A DNA stretch of 64,000 bases from Rhabdophis nuchalis (taxonomy: Eukaryota > Chordata > Lepidosauria > Squamata > Natricidae): positions 239,790,230-239,854,229 of the forward strand of contig CM077643.1 of assembly GCA_039707465.1 (NCBI GenBank), read 5' to 3'. Both the position numbers and the translations under genes were made by a program. How positions within the stretch are numbered: position 1 is the stretch's first letter; each line of letters opens with the position of its first letter. Positions 39,148 through 63,659 of this stretch are shown here, piece by piece. Under the pieces are notes generated by a model, which was given only the letters and a program-made list of their open reading frames with translations, was not told the DNA's origin and did not search any database.

Positions 39148-41239
39148 GCATTGTGCAATCAGAGTTGGGCTGGGGAGGGGAGGGAGGGTAACGAACCAGC
39201 CAGGAATGAGTTTAGAGAGAGACAGATGCAAATGCATCTCCCGTTTATTTCTACCTTGTTGGAACTACATCATTGGGCATGTTGGACTGTCCCAGTCTTA
39301 ACACAAAATTACATTTTATGTCATTTCATCAGCTGAAAACGTTTACTCAAGAGGAAAACAGCCTCTTTGAGTTCTGCAGGGCATTTTTAAAAAAACAAAT
39401 GGCTCATTTCCTAAGCTCAATATGGGCACAAAATCAAGTCTGGATTACTCTCCAGTTTACTGAACAGAATTTCCCCCACTGTGCAGTCTAACCCCCCCCC
39501 TCCCCCCAATGCTAATGTCAGCACAACTCACTTTGTGGTGCCACTCACTTGTTCTGAGTGTTTGTGTATGTGTGGCCGAGTTGTTTGGGCTCACTCCTCC
39601 CAAACAACAAATGCCATTTCTTTAAGCTAAAGACAGTTGTTTGATGCATGTGTATGTTTGGTGTGCCAGGATTAAGACACAAGCCAATGGTAGCAGTATT
39701 TAGAACCATCGCTTTAGGTTTCAACAAAAAAGCATCACCTGGTAAGCTTTGGAAATATTTCAAATAAAAACCCACCATGTTGTGAAATATTCAGCGTTGA
39801 AGATATACTGTAGACATGCTTATATTCAGTCACTGACAGACTACAGTCACAACATAGTAATGCATTGGTAATAATAGTTTAGAAATCTGTGAGATTTTCC
39901 TGGATGCACAGACAGCAAATTCATTATTGGTCGTTTGTAACATGAGGTATAAAAGTGGCATCACTTGGTCAATTCTCTTGGATTTTTCTCTTAAAAGCTG
40001 GAAAATACTACACTCTTTGAAGCAGCTGCAAGGTTGCAACCACCCGAGTTCTTGGCATCGTCTTTAATTGAAGGAACTGTAATTCAATATACCGAAGATT
40101 TTATCTGTTTGCATTGCTTATTGTTGGAAGTGTCATTAAACTTGTTTATTACCCACCGTGAAGACAAAGTGTATTTTTACTAGTCCTGTATTTTTCCTCT
40201 TCATAGGAGATTTGTGAGGCTGGTACAATATGATTAGTGGTACAACTAGCAAATAGTTCTGAGTTGAGCAGAGATTCAGATTTGAAGGCCAAAACGGAAT
40301 TGGGAGCATGCACGTAGTATATATCCCAAAACTTTAATACAGCCAGGATTTTCTCCAGTCATGTGACTGCCCTTTGCAGATGATATAAGAACTTTGGGGG
40401 GAAATGTGTTTGGGTTTTCCTCCAGATGCCAAGTAAACCTCATATCACATTTTGCCTTTTAATTCCAAGCCTAGCATGTTGTTTTAGTAAATAGGGAAAA
40501 AATACTCAATAGCTGGAACAATTTATGACCCCAAAAAGGAGTTACTTGTGAATTATTTCGACATAAAACACTCCAGAGTTGTTCTAATTGCATTTTCTCT
40601 CTTCACAAGATTTGTAGATTTTGAGTTAATGAAAAAGCCTTTACTAATGCAGTTATGTAATGGTTTTAATAGTTGTAGCACCTTTTGGCTTAGTGGACTG
40701 TATGAATCAGTTTAATCAGTAACCCTGAGTAAGCAAACTAAGCATGTGCTGACTGAAAGTATTCTAAATCCAACCAAGTGTGGTTTATTCAATTACCTTT
40801 GCTGAAAGTGATCTTAATTTAGCATGAAACAGCACACCAATCTGAACAGATGCCATTTCAACACTTTCAGCACAGAAATTAGTAATTGGCAGGTAGGACT
40901 AGGTCCCTTATGTTCCTTTCTAATTATAATGTATAATGTACAATTGCAAACTAAAAATTCTCCAGTGTAGCTGTACATTGCAACACAGTGTCTGGTTTTG
41001 CTTTAAGACCTAAGTGGCTTACAGATCCTTTTGTAATGGCTGAATTCACACCAAAGAAACCACATTATGGCTTAGCTGCTGTGAAAAAGCGTCCTTTAGT
41101 AGAGAGCAGTTCCATTACTTTTGAAGACAAACATGTTTACAGTGCATGTAAATTACATTTACACGTTACTCAGCCTTCTGGATTGCAATATTTTCCAAGA
41201 AATGTAACCTCTTTGTCTAAATAACTATCTTACAAAAAA
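39148..41239. other. intergenic between NAPB and GZF1, single-copy
   Basis: No repeats recognised. A plus-strand ORF of 78 codons at 40988-41224 has no recognisable domain. May include distal NAPB 3' UTR. Confidence 0.4.
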
Positions 41240-44104
41240 GATGGCATTCTTTAATTTTTTAATAAGGCCAATCAATTTATTTGTCCATCTACTTTCACAT
41301 ATTTATACAGTATAAAATAATGATCCCTATCTATTGGTACTTAAGGTTGAAATATACCTTACAAATGTATTGCAACTGGTCATTAAAATGCAAGTCAAAA
41401 GGAGCACATGGTATACAAAATAAATATGTAAATATAACCCCTGGATAGTATTTCTAAAAACATTCATTTTACCAAACAGAAGAAATGACATAAAGCTCTT
41501 ACTACAGAGTTTACCTTTAAAAAATTATATATAGGAACTTTTTATTGCTTTTCCTTCTGAACAAATAAAATATTAGGGCAAGAATTTGAAAAGCAAATAC
41601 ATAGAAAAGTTGGCCTAAATTATTCCTCCCCTCTACAAAGTGATTTTGAATTTGATGTAAGGAAAGAGGAATTTTGAGGATGCACAACTAAACGCATCCA
41701 AGACTTTACCAAAAGGCTATGACCAATATTCAAAATCAGATCCAATGCGAGAATAAATCAACTTTGAAAAGTAACGGAGTAAAAGCAGCTGGCCATATTC
41801 TCTGAATCTTGCATGCCAGGATTAGTTCTGTGAAAATCCTGTCCCTTAAGACAAAACAATTGTGCCTCTCTCAAATTTACCACATTATTTTGTCATAAAG
41901 AGTGCAGGGCCCAACACACACATCACTATTCACACCTATTTTTGAAATGGGCAGAAAATGCCTAGAAAGATTGATACTCAATGTCAGGTGAGCAGATTTC
42001 CACTTTTGAATTGGGATTTCCCCCTACTTCGTTGTCTTCTGCATCTTGTAGCTCTCTGAAAGATGCTGCATCTTTAAGGTTCCCACAACCTTCCAAATAA
42101 AATTTGGGAGTGCACATGGAATGACAGAAACTACAACGCTTTAACTTACACCTTAGTTCCGCAATGTAGAAAGACACCACGAACATCACAATACATGTGA
42201 TTTGGAAAGAAACATTCAACAAGTTGGTAATTTTTTAAATAACACTAAGGATGGTTTCTGAATATAGCAATTAAAACCCAGAATACTAGCAAATTCAGGT
42301 CATAGGTGGAATTTCAGATTCACATAGGCTTTGGCACTAATTTCCTGATTTTAGAAGTAAAAAAGGCACATTACTGATGCTTTTTGAGTTAAAAGTTTTC
42401 ATCCCGCAACATGTGTGATATAGGAAACTTACTTTCACATTTGGAGCAACTATTTTATCTTGGTTACACTGCAGGTTCTCCTAAGCTATGAGCAATGAAA
42501 CATAATTGGGTGAACATATTTGTAAAAATCTACAAGTTTGTAAATAGTTCTTCCTAACCAAATTTCTGTTTTGCATTGCTTAGAATATCAGCCCAGATTA
42601 TAACTTAATTTGCCACAAGAGCTGGAAGTGTTTTGTGCAAACAAATCCAAAGCAGGAAAATTACATCCAGACTATTTCAGGCACCACTGACTGCCAGAAA
42701 TCTGATGATTTTAACTTTCTTAATTCAAAATATTGATATAATGGGGCAAAGCAAAAAAAAAATACAATAAATTATCTACAAGATGTGTACCATCTTTGAA
42801 AAAAAACAACCACTTTTAATATCTTGGAGCAAACTGTTCTACGAGAATCCTGCCCAATGCAATTCTTCAAGATATCGAACGTTGTTCTCCTTATGCAAAT
42901 ACCAGTAAGTAGAACACAGCAGCAACTGGGAAATAACTTCGGGGGGGGGGGGGGGGACCAAGAGCCATGTGCAGTACCTTCTAAAGAGAGATTCTGGACA
43001 AAGAATGTACAATAGTGAGAAGACACCTAGGTGGATGCCATTAAGATGATGAATTTATAAAACTGGTTGGGGACCTATAAATCTCTAGATGTTACCAGAT
43101 AACAATTCTCAGTTAGTCTCATTAATACAAATGCTGGTTGGCACTGTGATCTATAATTTAGCATTATCTCTGGGAAACGATTAACTCTGTAGAAGACATC
43201 ACTATCATATGGACAGTTCAGTAGGGAGTGAAGAAAGAGAGAGCTAGCAGGCTTACCTAGGAAGAAATTTAGCTCTAGAACAAAGCTGCAATTTAAAAAA
43301 AAAATCTGTTTCCAGGTTTTTCCCTCCCAAGAAGTAATCTGTCACATTGATTACATTATTTTAAGGGTGTGCCATTCCTTTTACAAAGCTTACTCAACAT
43401 CCAAATTATAGGGACAAACAAGATGGTTTTCCCTTTCTCGCCCTTTATGGTGATTGTACACATCAATTCTGGAGAATAACCAAAGTATTGGCTGCAGATT
43501 TTCGACAGGGGCAAAAGGGTTAATTGAGGCAAGAGAAACCCAGGACTTCATTGCAACAGCCAAGGGGCATAGTTGTATTCAAAGGGTGATTTTTCTGAAT
43601 TTCATCAGAAAAGCAATTCTGCAGTTTACAAAAACAGTGTTAGGTATTTCCTACCACCTGAGATTTCTTTGGGGGGAAAAAGATACTGCATAATGTATTA
43701 GACCCACAGAGAGAGACTGTGGGACAGTATTTCACATTCTTCTGCATACAATGTGAAAACAATGTGAAATAAGATTTTTTTTTAAAAGGAAGCTAACAGG
43801 ATATAATGCCGAGAAGAAAAGAAAAAAAAGAAAAATCTGGACTCAAACAGAACCTCCATTTCCTTTTAGAGTGACTGTGATCTGTACCCTACTTTACATT
43901 ATGCAGATAAAACATGAGAGAGCACTTTTCTCTTTGACAAATGGGTTAAGTACTGACTTCATCCATTTGAATTCAACTAATTTGGGTAGAACACAGGACT
44001 CTAACAGCACCTTTTTTTTTTTTACAGGTTACTGTACTACAAGAGTTTTACACAATATAAAGTAACTTTTCCCTTGTGGAACTTCTCCACTCAACTATTG
44101 CGAC
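41240..44104 (-). other. probable GZF1 3' UTR and intergenic sequence
   Basis: AT-rich, largely repeat-free stretch downstream of the GZF1 stop. Minus-strand AATAAA hexamers (plus-strand TTTATT) at 41541-41546 and 41276-41281 are candidate poly(A) signals, implying a UTR of up to about 2.8 kb. A run of 16 G lies at 42941-42956. Limits are inferred. Confidence 0.4.
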
Positions 44105-53780
<9,676 letters not shown>

Positions 53781-54032
53781 CTTCTTCCTCTCTAAAAATA
53801 CATTATTACATGTTAATAGTCTGCCACACAAATGAGATTAACACCCCAAAGTAATGTTCTCCCAACAAGTTTGAAAAAAGAAATAGATTATAAAATTAAC
53901 AGGAAGGGTGTCAATATGTATATAACATACTGTTCAATATGTATATAACAATTTCCTGGGTAGTCGGCCCTCACAGACTTTGATAGGCTACCAGTGATTT
54001 GCAACTGTATCTCCCTAAGTTGCCTGACATGT

Positions 54033-54262
54033 ATAGGTAGTCCTTGTTTAGCAGTCATAATAAGGACCAGCAACTCAAGTCATTAAGCAAATTGATTGCT
54101 AAGTGAAACTGCAATTCTTTTATGATCTTACTTCATTTTGCCTTTGCTTTACCGATTTGCAAAAGTCATCATTGCAGGAACTGGACCTAAAGTTACTTTT
54201 ATATCACGGTTGTAACTATGAATGGTCGCTAAATGAAGCAGCCTAAATGAGGACTAAACAGC
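54033..54262. mobile_element. mariner-like MITE, internally deleted copy
   Basis: TAGGTAGTCCTTGTTTAGC to ATGAGGACTAAACA, with the family's GAATGGTCGCTAAATGAAGC block. Confidence 0.68.
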
Positions 54263-56049
54263 AAGAAAGGAGAAGTTCTTTTTTGTTGTAAACTATTGGA
54301 CTTGATTTTACAGTGCTGTCACAACTCTTCTGACATTATAAGCTTAAACCAGAAAGAGAGATTAAAAAAAAATTCCTGAATAGGATGGCATACCAAAGAA
54401 TCTGTTTTTTTCATTCACATATACTTACAAAAGGATGAATGAGAAAAGTATGTAGAGAACAAATTGATTAAATTAAATACTTGCAATGAGAGACAAACTG
54501 CTTAGTTTAGATCTCTAATGATACCAGAATCTGGGGTTGGGGAGTGGGGGGTATGTGGCCTCTTTGAAGCTTAACAAAGTGAAGTGCTTTGTCATTCCTT
54601 CCCTTCTTCTCAGCCCCCTTGAAAGTCCTATTAAATGCTTATTTGATTTAGAATAATACAGCATTTTGCAATTTTCAATTCATTGAAGTTCACCCCATCC
54701 ATCCAGTTGTCTCCATCTTGACAGTAACCCTGAACTGCTTAACATTCACATCTTAGATCTCTTCATTTGGAAGTTGAGGAGAAGAGTTAATCACAGTTAA
54801 CCAAACCACCTGGATTGAGATGACACATAGGCCTATGGTTAAGGGAAGTAAACCTAAAACAAATTAGCATTTTAACCAGGGTTTGATCCATGGTGACTTT
54901 GGAGAATCTGCCGATCTGATAGCCAAGGGGTTATCATTTAATGAAACTCAGTTCAAGAACTAGAATCCACACTTGCTTGTTTTCCTCAGCTTTTTTCCTT
55001 TCACACAATCTCATTTAGATTAGAAACTGGTTTATGCAAGCTGTTCTGAAATAATGTTTATGATGGAGGAAGGTAAAAATGCACCTCAGAATCCTTAAAT
55101 GAATCAGTGAAAATAGTACTATTGATGAGCATTCAATTCAATCTCCATATTTCTATTATTTTCTAACATGTTTTTGTTTTTAATGTTTATTTACTTCTAA
55201 GTAAAATAATTCACATTCACATTTTTTATTCCAAGAGATTTGCATCTCTTCGTCACAATTTATATTTTTTGCAGGCTTTGTGGGTTTCAAACTTGGGATT
55301 TCCTTATGATCCTGATGTAAAGATCCTCATAGGAAGATATGAAAGAGCAATTTTGAATGTTTTTTCCAGAGTTGTTCACCCTCCTTAGGCAAAAATACAA
55401 GTGAAATGGAGTACATTTCACTTCACTATGAACAAGGCAGGTACAAGGGGCTTGGGAGATCTGACAGAAAAAGTCAGAGAGCTACATAGACATCTGGTTT
55501 CCCTTTCCTCCCAGTTTTGTTCATTGAGAGACAGGAAGAAGTCAAGTTTTTATCAATAGAGTCAAGCAATTTCACTCTCCTAACTCCAGGTACAAGCTAT
55601 CTGTTTGGCATTCTTCTGTTAACAAATCTGCCACAGACTATTACAAAAAGATTCAAATGAGCAATTTCCCCCCTATGATCTCCAACTTCTAGTTCAAAGC
55701 CATTCTAAACACAAACTGCTTATAAATTCTATATTTTAAGTATGCACATCTTTACTGTTTTTTTAAAAAAATATAATAATCCAACTCCATGTACATTTAA
55801 CATGTACCCTTCTTTTAACTGAACTCAGCCGATTTCTTCCCATTCTGTCTGCTGCCGTTCATCCTAGATAACACGACAAGCTAAGGGCAACTGGAAATTG
55901 TCCTCTATCTATTTGGGAGGCACCGAGGTTGTTTTAAAAGCCCTGGGGAAGCGGGAGGATCGTTTGGCCATCCGCCTTTTTTTTGTCCCAGCGCAACTGA
56001 TGTTACGCATAAATTACTCCCCATCTTAGCTACGAATACCTTGCCAAGC
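54263..56049. other. GZF1 first intron, single-copy
   Basis: No repeat or ORF supported between the MITE and the CpG island. Confidence 0.4.
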
Positions 56050-56770
56050 TCACAGCCACAGTATTTTTTTGTGGGGGGTTGGGGGGGGTGGGAGAATGAC
56101 GGCGCCTTCCTTTGCGTCCTCAGTTCCGCACCGCGATCTTTTCTGCAGGAGACCCACTGCACACACACATACACACACATGCACAGACACACACACCAGG
56201 GAGGAGGAGAATGAACACAATAGGGGTACCACTTTGTCTCGCTTCGTCTCCCCCCCCTTCCTTAGAGCAGGCTCACTTCAGCCCCCCCTCCCCGGTCTCT
56301 CCTCCGGCCGACCCGCCATCGAAGCGCCACAGACCGGCCGCGCCCCTCCCGCTTCGACTCCCTCCGCCATCCCACTCACCGGGCAGCCCCCGCAGCCGGC
56401 CAGCCTCAAGGCAGGATGGCCCCTCCCCCCGTCACGCTTCCACATCCGGTAAAACGGCTGCCTCTCCGCTCCTTCCTCCCGATGACGTCACAGCCTACCT
56501 ACGGCGTTCCTTGCCAGGAGAAGGCGGGGGAGGGGGGAAGGGGAGTAGTAGTCAGATTTTCCCTACCCCTGATTTCATTAGGACTTCCGCCGGGCTTCCT
56601 ATGAGGCGTTCTGGCCGCTCTATTGTCCTACCCTACCCAAACGGAGAAAGGCCTTTCACCATAGAGACGTCTAGGGCTAGAAAGGCTAGCCTCTCCGTGC
56701 TAGCAAAGGTCCGGGTTTACCGAATCTCTCTTTCGAGCGTTCCTTCTCGCGGTGTTTGAGGTTGCTCGAT
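56050..56770 (-). promoter_or_regulatory. CpG island, probable GZF1 promoter
   Basis: GC- and CpG-rich stretch with GC-box-like strings in otherwise AT-rich sequence, about 2.3-3 kb upstream of the GZF1 start codon. It contains a good minus-strand splice donor (see the entry ending at 56380). No TATA box was seen. A (CA)n-type run is at 56158-56195. Confidence 0.55.
56380..56480 (-). other. GZF1: candidate non-coding first exon of GZF1
   Basis: Reading the minus strand, GGGCTGCCCG is followed by a GTGAGTGG donor at 56379, inside the CpG island. The first coding exon begins with an acceptor at 53791 and only 11 nt of 5' UTR, so an upstream non-coding exon is required. The transcription start is a guess. 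Confidence 0.4.
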
Positions 56771-57050
56771 TGTCTCGTTCGCTTGATTAGCCCAGGTTGT
56801 GGATATCCATTATACAGCGAGCCGCCCCAATGCCAGCTTGGTGATATATCTTGGGCCAGTCCTTCTCGATCAGCCTTAAGAAGCAGCCGCTTCCTTAAAA
56901 ACACCACCTTGCCAAGAAAACTGCAATCCAGATAGTGTCAGTGCTGACTTGAAGGCACACATACACATACAGAAGCAGTTTGGTTCTGCTTATCTTACAA
57001 CAGCTGACTGACTATTCCCAGCTGACTGTTTGGCAGGCATTGCATAACTA

Positions 57051-57583
57051 CAGGTAGCCCTTGACTTGCAACCACAATTGAGCCCCGATTTTCTGTTGCT
57101 AAGTGAGTTTTGCCCCATTTTACCACTTTTCTTGCCACAGTTGTTAAGTGAATCACTGCAGTGGTTAAGTTAGTAACATGGTTGTTAAGTGAATCTGGCT
57201 TCCCCATTGATTTTGCTGGTCAGAAGGTGGCAAAAGAGGACCATGTGACCCCAGGACACTGCAACTGTCATAAATATGTGTCAGGTGCCAATGTTTTCAT
57301 TTCAATTATGTGACCTTGGGGATGCTACAACAGTCATATCAGAGGTGGGTTGCTGTTGGTTGGGCCTGGATCAGCCAAACTGGTAGTGGCAGCGGCGGGT
57401 AGCTCTGTCCACCCACCTGGACGCTTCTGTGCATGCGCACCGGAGTGCACCCAAACCAGTAGTAACAAAATTGGCACCCCACCACTGAATCATAAATATG
57501 AAAAAGGGTCATATGACATTTTCATTGCCATTGTCACTTTGAACTTTCACTAAATGAATTTGTTGTAAGTCAAAGACTACCAG
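57051..57583. mobile_element. mariner-like MITE carrying a nested hAT
   Basis: CAGGTAGCCCTTGACTTGCA to GTAAGTCAAAGACTACCAG between TA dinucleotides; interrupted at 57340-57487. Confidence 0.75.
57340..57487. mobile_element. short hAT-like element inside the MITE
   Basis: CAGAGGTGGGTTGCTG to GGCACCCCACCACTG; flanks AGTCATAT and AATCATAA match 6 of 8. 148 bp. Confidence 0.62.
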
Positions 57584-58297
57584 TACTGGCTTGGATGCCT
57601 CCAAGCATAGTCCCATTGCAATGAAAAATATTATTTGATTTTGCTGTTTGTGTACAGTCTTACACTAGGCAGTTTCAAAGTGGTCACACAATCTTCTAAA
57701 ATAGGGCAGCGGCATCTGGCTTGCCCATGTCCAGTTGAGACTACGGTATCTTTACATAGCATGATGATTATTATAGCCTTTCATCGTGTCTGATTTTTAG
57801 CGATTCTTAGGGCTAGCTCCACATTTTCCCATATTGTATGGCTTCTTTCAGTTTTATGTTCTGGTTGCTGTTGGCTTTGATGGTATCTAGCCACCTATTT
57901 TTTGGCAACTTTGTTTTCTTTTACCACTCACCCATCCAAGCATAGAAATTGTAAACCCTGGTTTAAAATATAATTAGATTCACTCAATAACTTGGCTAGA
58001 CTATAATGGGGATGGATGGGTTGACCTTTCAACATCAGAGGATAAACCGGACAACATATGACGTTCATAGCATGTTGCGTTTTGTTAACCTGAGCTTAAC
58101 ATATGTGCATCTCATCTAAGTCACAAAGTAGTAAACTTTTGTTGGTGTGTTTTGTAAGGAATCTAAAAGTAATAAACCTTGTAAAAGATCAGAATAACTT
58201 TTCAAACACGAGAAACAGCAACTTTTTAATGGCTCCACTTACCCTCCTGGGAATGCAAATTGCTAGCATGCAAATCACCCAACTGAAAAGTAGAATA

Positions 58298-58549
58298 CAG
58301 TGGAATCCGTTCCACTGTGGAATCGTAATCCGTTCCTGGACTTCAGTTGCAACCCGATTTGGTTGTGACCGGAAGCAAGACTGACTGTGCATGCACATAC
58401 AAAAAAAATGATGCAGAAGGGGAAATCGCCATGGCTGTGCTTGATTGCTACCTGAGGATGTGTTCGTGATCAGCGGATTTTTGGCGGATTTTTTGGTCGG
58501 CACCCGATTTGGTCGTGGTCAAAAGCATTCGTGACGGAAGCTTCTACTG
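58298..58549. mobile_element. TA-flanked MITE (CAGTGGAATCC family)
   Basis: CAGTGGAATCCGTTCCA to GACGGAAGCTTCTACTG between TA dinucleotides; the interior repeats CCCGATTTGGTCGTG in both halves. Confidence 0.65.
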
Positions 58550-58551
58550 TA

Positions 58552-59667
58552 TCAGCAAGCTTAAACAAGAGTCTAGCATCATGAATATGAACTCCCTCAA
58601 TTTGTTTACAATGCAAAGTATGTGGAATAGTTGCACCGGAAGCACTAAATTTAGTGCCTCTTTTCATAATTGCCTGCATTTGTACAGAGCACAACAGCCC
58701 TAAAAACAATATCTCAAAAAATAGAGATCAGAAAGGAACAGAAATGACTGGATCCCAGTTCTCAGTTTATATAACTACTTATATAAATACTGCTAAATAG
58801 TATAAGTGCTTAGTTGTATAAAACATTTTAAATGTAGGGTGTGAAGCACCCTTGAATTATTACTGTATAAACTGTCCCATCTGTACGCTACAACTCTACT
58901 ATCTAAAGGTGCTCCAATTGCACAAGTATGACTACAAGAAAATCCCCCTCCCAAATATTTCTGTATTCATTCTTTCAGATTGGGTGGTTTTTATGAGTTC
59001 TTATACTTCCACAGAATGCTTGCTCTGAACTATTGCAATCTATTATTTTTCCCTTTGTTTTGCTTTTATTTATGCAGCACTTCGTAAATACTAACTTATC
59101 TTGCTTTAATCAGATGCTGCTGTTTCTTAAATCTTTGCATGGGTTTCTTGTTCCCCAAATCCAGCAAAACATGCCTTATTCTTATCTTCGAAGATGACCT
59201 TGTCCTCTTTTCATTCCAACACTCTATTTTCCAACATATCAAAGTCTCTTACTTGGAACTGGAACTTCAGATTCTTCCATGCACCCTTTCCCCTAATCCC
59301 TTTCTCTCAGGCAACATTCATGCTATGCAATAGTTGACTAAGTAATTCTACAATGTACTCAAAAGCTAGCATCATTTACACACATAATTTAAGAATTACC
59401 TTCTTATAAAACCTTATAATTCTGAAATATGATGTCAAATTAATTTTTTCTGCTTCTCTTCCTGTATTATTACCTTGAATTTTAGATAACACTTCACCAA
59501 GGCTGATAGAACAAATTATCATAAATAAATACCCAACGTACTTCACTTCCCCAGGCACTGATGTTACTTAGACTGTTTATAAAACATCAGCAGGAAGCGA
59601 AGCAAGCTTAGAGAAGATGGATTCAACAATTTAACCTGGAGCTGTATGTTTTCTACTCTTGGATATA
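58552..59667. other. intergenic, single-copy
   Basis: AT-rich sequence with no supported gene or repeat. Confidence 0.4.
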
Positions 59668-60484
59668 CCGTATTTTTCGGAGTATAAGACACACCTTTTT
59701 CCTCTAAAGAGGCTGAAAATCTGGGTGCATCTTATACATCGAATAGAGCATTTTTTGCCTCCCGAAACCCCACCCCCTTCACCAAAATGGCTGTGCGTAG
59801 CCTTATAGAAGCTTCTAGAGAGCTCCTGGGGGCTGGGGAGGGCAGAAATTAGCCTAAATCAGGCCGTTTTTTGCCTCCCCAACCCCCAGCAGCACTCTAT
59901 AAGCCTCCATAGGGCTATGCATGCAATTTATTTGACACAAAAATGGCCCGTTTCCGCGATAAATGGGCCATTTTTTTGCTCATTTTCCACCCCCCCACCA
60001 GCACTCTGCAAGACCCCCGACCCCCACCCCGGCTAGTCATGCTTTTTATTTGAAGAAAAACAGCCCCGTTTTCATGGAAAAACTAGCAGTTTTGTGGCGG
60101 TTTGCAGTGTAAAAACACTTTCAGAAAGCTCTTTTGGAAAGCTCTTTAACTGTTTCTGTGCCAGGAGAAACAAAGTCCTAAGGTTTGTCAGCGATTTCCT
60201 TCTCCAGGACATGGATAAATACAACTGGAAACATCAACCTATTTACCTACTCTCTCCCTCTCTATACCTACCTACTGTATTTGTCTCTCTATTTCTCTCT
60301 ATCCTTCTACTTACCTACCTACCTACACACACACTCTCTCTCTCCCTACCTACCTACTTTATTTCTCTCTCTTTCTCTCTCTTTCTATCCCTCTATCTAC
60401 CTACCTACATTTTTTTGTAATTTACCTCTTCAAAACCTTGGTGCGTCTTATACTCCGGTGAGTCTTATACTCCAAAAAATACAG
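59668..60484. mobile_element. TA-flanked MITE (CCGTATTTTTCGG family), 817 bp
   Basis: CCGTATTTTTCGGAGTATAA to TTATACTCCAAAAAATACAG between TA dinucleotides. Contains CCTA/TCTC microsatellite-like repeats at about 60250-60412. Its ORFs are repeat translations, not a transposase. Confidence 0.75.
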
Positions 60485-61130
60485 TAGGTTTGCATTTTTA
60501 TTATTATGTACAAGTAAAAATTAGCAAATAAATGTAGGAAAGTTGGTGGATTTGCCTTTATTATTGTACTGTGAAACAAACATGCCTTCAAATGAGTAGT
60601 AAAACTTTAACATTAACCATTTTTATTTAATATGCATTTATATCTAAGCACAATACAAGACCATCCCTGTTTTACAAGATGCTTCTTTTAAAGAGAAGTC
60701 TACTTATTATTATTTATTGCATTTCTACAGTATCCAAATAATCTTGAGAGTTTGTATAACACAATATTAATTAGGTAGTGGTATCTGAATAAGATTTTGT
60801 AATAAAGATTATTTTATCCCTCCAAAACTGGTTGATTACTGTTCAGGTAAATGAATCACTTACTAACCCGGGCTGCCTCCCCATCTAGTATGCTAGCAAG
60901 CTTACTACTGATAGTCTACAAAATATTTTCCAGATGCCAATCTAACATGCTTTGATCAGTTTTTCTGCAGCTCCTAGAATGGAAATTGAACACTGGTATT
61001 CCCTGGCATTCTGTGAATGTCAAAATCCTGCCTTTTCTCAAATGTCTATTCCACCTCAAAAGCTTTACTTCATCAATGATTTTTTCTCACTTTATATCCT
61101 ATTCTTTGTATTCTCAAATTATTTGTAAGG
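60485..61130. other. intergenic, single-copy
   Basis: No gene or repeat recognised. Confidence 0.4.
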
Positions 61131-61138
61131 GCGTAAAG

Positions 61139-61333
61139 CAGAGCCCCACCCCCAACCTTGTGGGACCGGTTCTGTGGAGAGAGGTTTTTCCGCAGACCAG
61201 AGGGGGGGGGGGGGGGGCATGGTTTTGTGTGCTGCCGTCATCCTGCGGATGGGGCTTCGCTTGTTTCCACAAACCAGTGTCTGGTATGCTGTGGACCGGT
61301 GCTGGTCCACAGACCGGGGCCTGGGGACCCCTG
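61139..61333. mobile_element. non-autonomous hAT element
   Basis: CAGAGCCCCACCCCCAACC to GGGGACCCCTG; flanks GCGTAAAG and GCCTAAAG (7 of 8). Contains a run of 16 G at 61202-61217. Confidence 0.8.
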
Positions 61334-62055
61334 GCCTAAAGCGGTCTTGAGACCATAGGGTTTGAAATTTGCTGCTGTAAAAGTTACATTCACCACAAGG
61401 AGACAGCATATGCCTTGTTTTATGCTTACTGAAATTCTTCAGATGCGGCGGACCGGATTCCACTAGGAATTGAACTCGGGAATCTTCACTCTAAACTACA
61501 CCAGGTTGGTTAGCTTTAGAGGCTATCTGGTCCTTGTGCTCAACAGTTGCAGGAAGGGATATCTAGAAATAGTAGCAGAATATACATGCAGTCCACATTT
61601 CCTAAGCTCTCAAAGACATATAATGTCATGCCCCCATGTACAATATTTTACATGAATGCCATACATCCCTGTTGATGGAGGTGGGTGTTCTATATGTGTA
61701 CACATTTATATTTAATCATGTCCATTAACTGTTACCCTTTTCAACTTTGGCCATGTCTTTCCTTTAAAACAAGGATGAACACTCTCTGACCTGCGCATGG
61801 TCATCAGTATGGCCCACAGTAGTTTGATCGCAGGCAACTTGGCATAACTTGTTTAATATGTCTGTCTGGTCCTCAAAAGCTGTTTAAAACATCAGTATTT
61901 AAGCTAAAAGAAAGAGTTCACTTAAAAAAACATTCCCTATCTGACGCCATATCTATTCATGGATCCTACAGCCATTTGGCGAATCTTCCTATACAGGGAA
62001 AAAATTGAACTAATATGAGAAGTTTAGATACTTATTGAACTTTAATTGTTGATAG

Positions 62056-63425
<1,370 letters not shown>

Positions 63426-63510
63426 TTCCAATCCTAATGTCACTGTTTAACACATATGTCTAGTTTGCTTTTTGACCTTTGTGACCTGCAGAGGTGAGGA
63501 CAGGCTAGAT

Positions 63511-63621
63511 CGGATGTGTTGAACTCACGTCATTGGGACTTTTTTCTCCTTTGCTAAACTGGGTGTGGGCATGGCCAACATGTGACACATCTGGCCTGTG
63601 GGCTGGGAGTTGACAGCCCTG
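63511..63621. mobile_element. short hAT element (CAGGGGTGTC family)
   Basis: Diverged left end CGGATGTGTTGAACTC, right end GAGTTGACAGCCCTG; flanks GGCTAGAT and GCCTAGAT (7 of 8). 111 bp. Confidence 0.75.
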
Positions 63622-63659
63622 GCCTAGATCATGCTTGCATATGTATTGGACTGGCATAG

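Noticed and set aside
40988..41224. 78-codon plus-strand ORF in unique sequence
   Set aside because: No recognisable domain, no splice or promoter context, and ORFs of this size are common by chance.
56112..56759. 215-codon plus-strand ORF in the CpG island
   Set aside because: Proline/arginine-rich translation of GC-rich promoter DNA; long chance ORFs are expected there.
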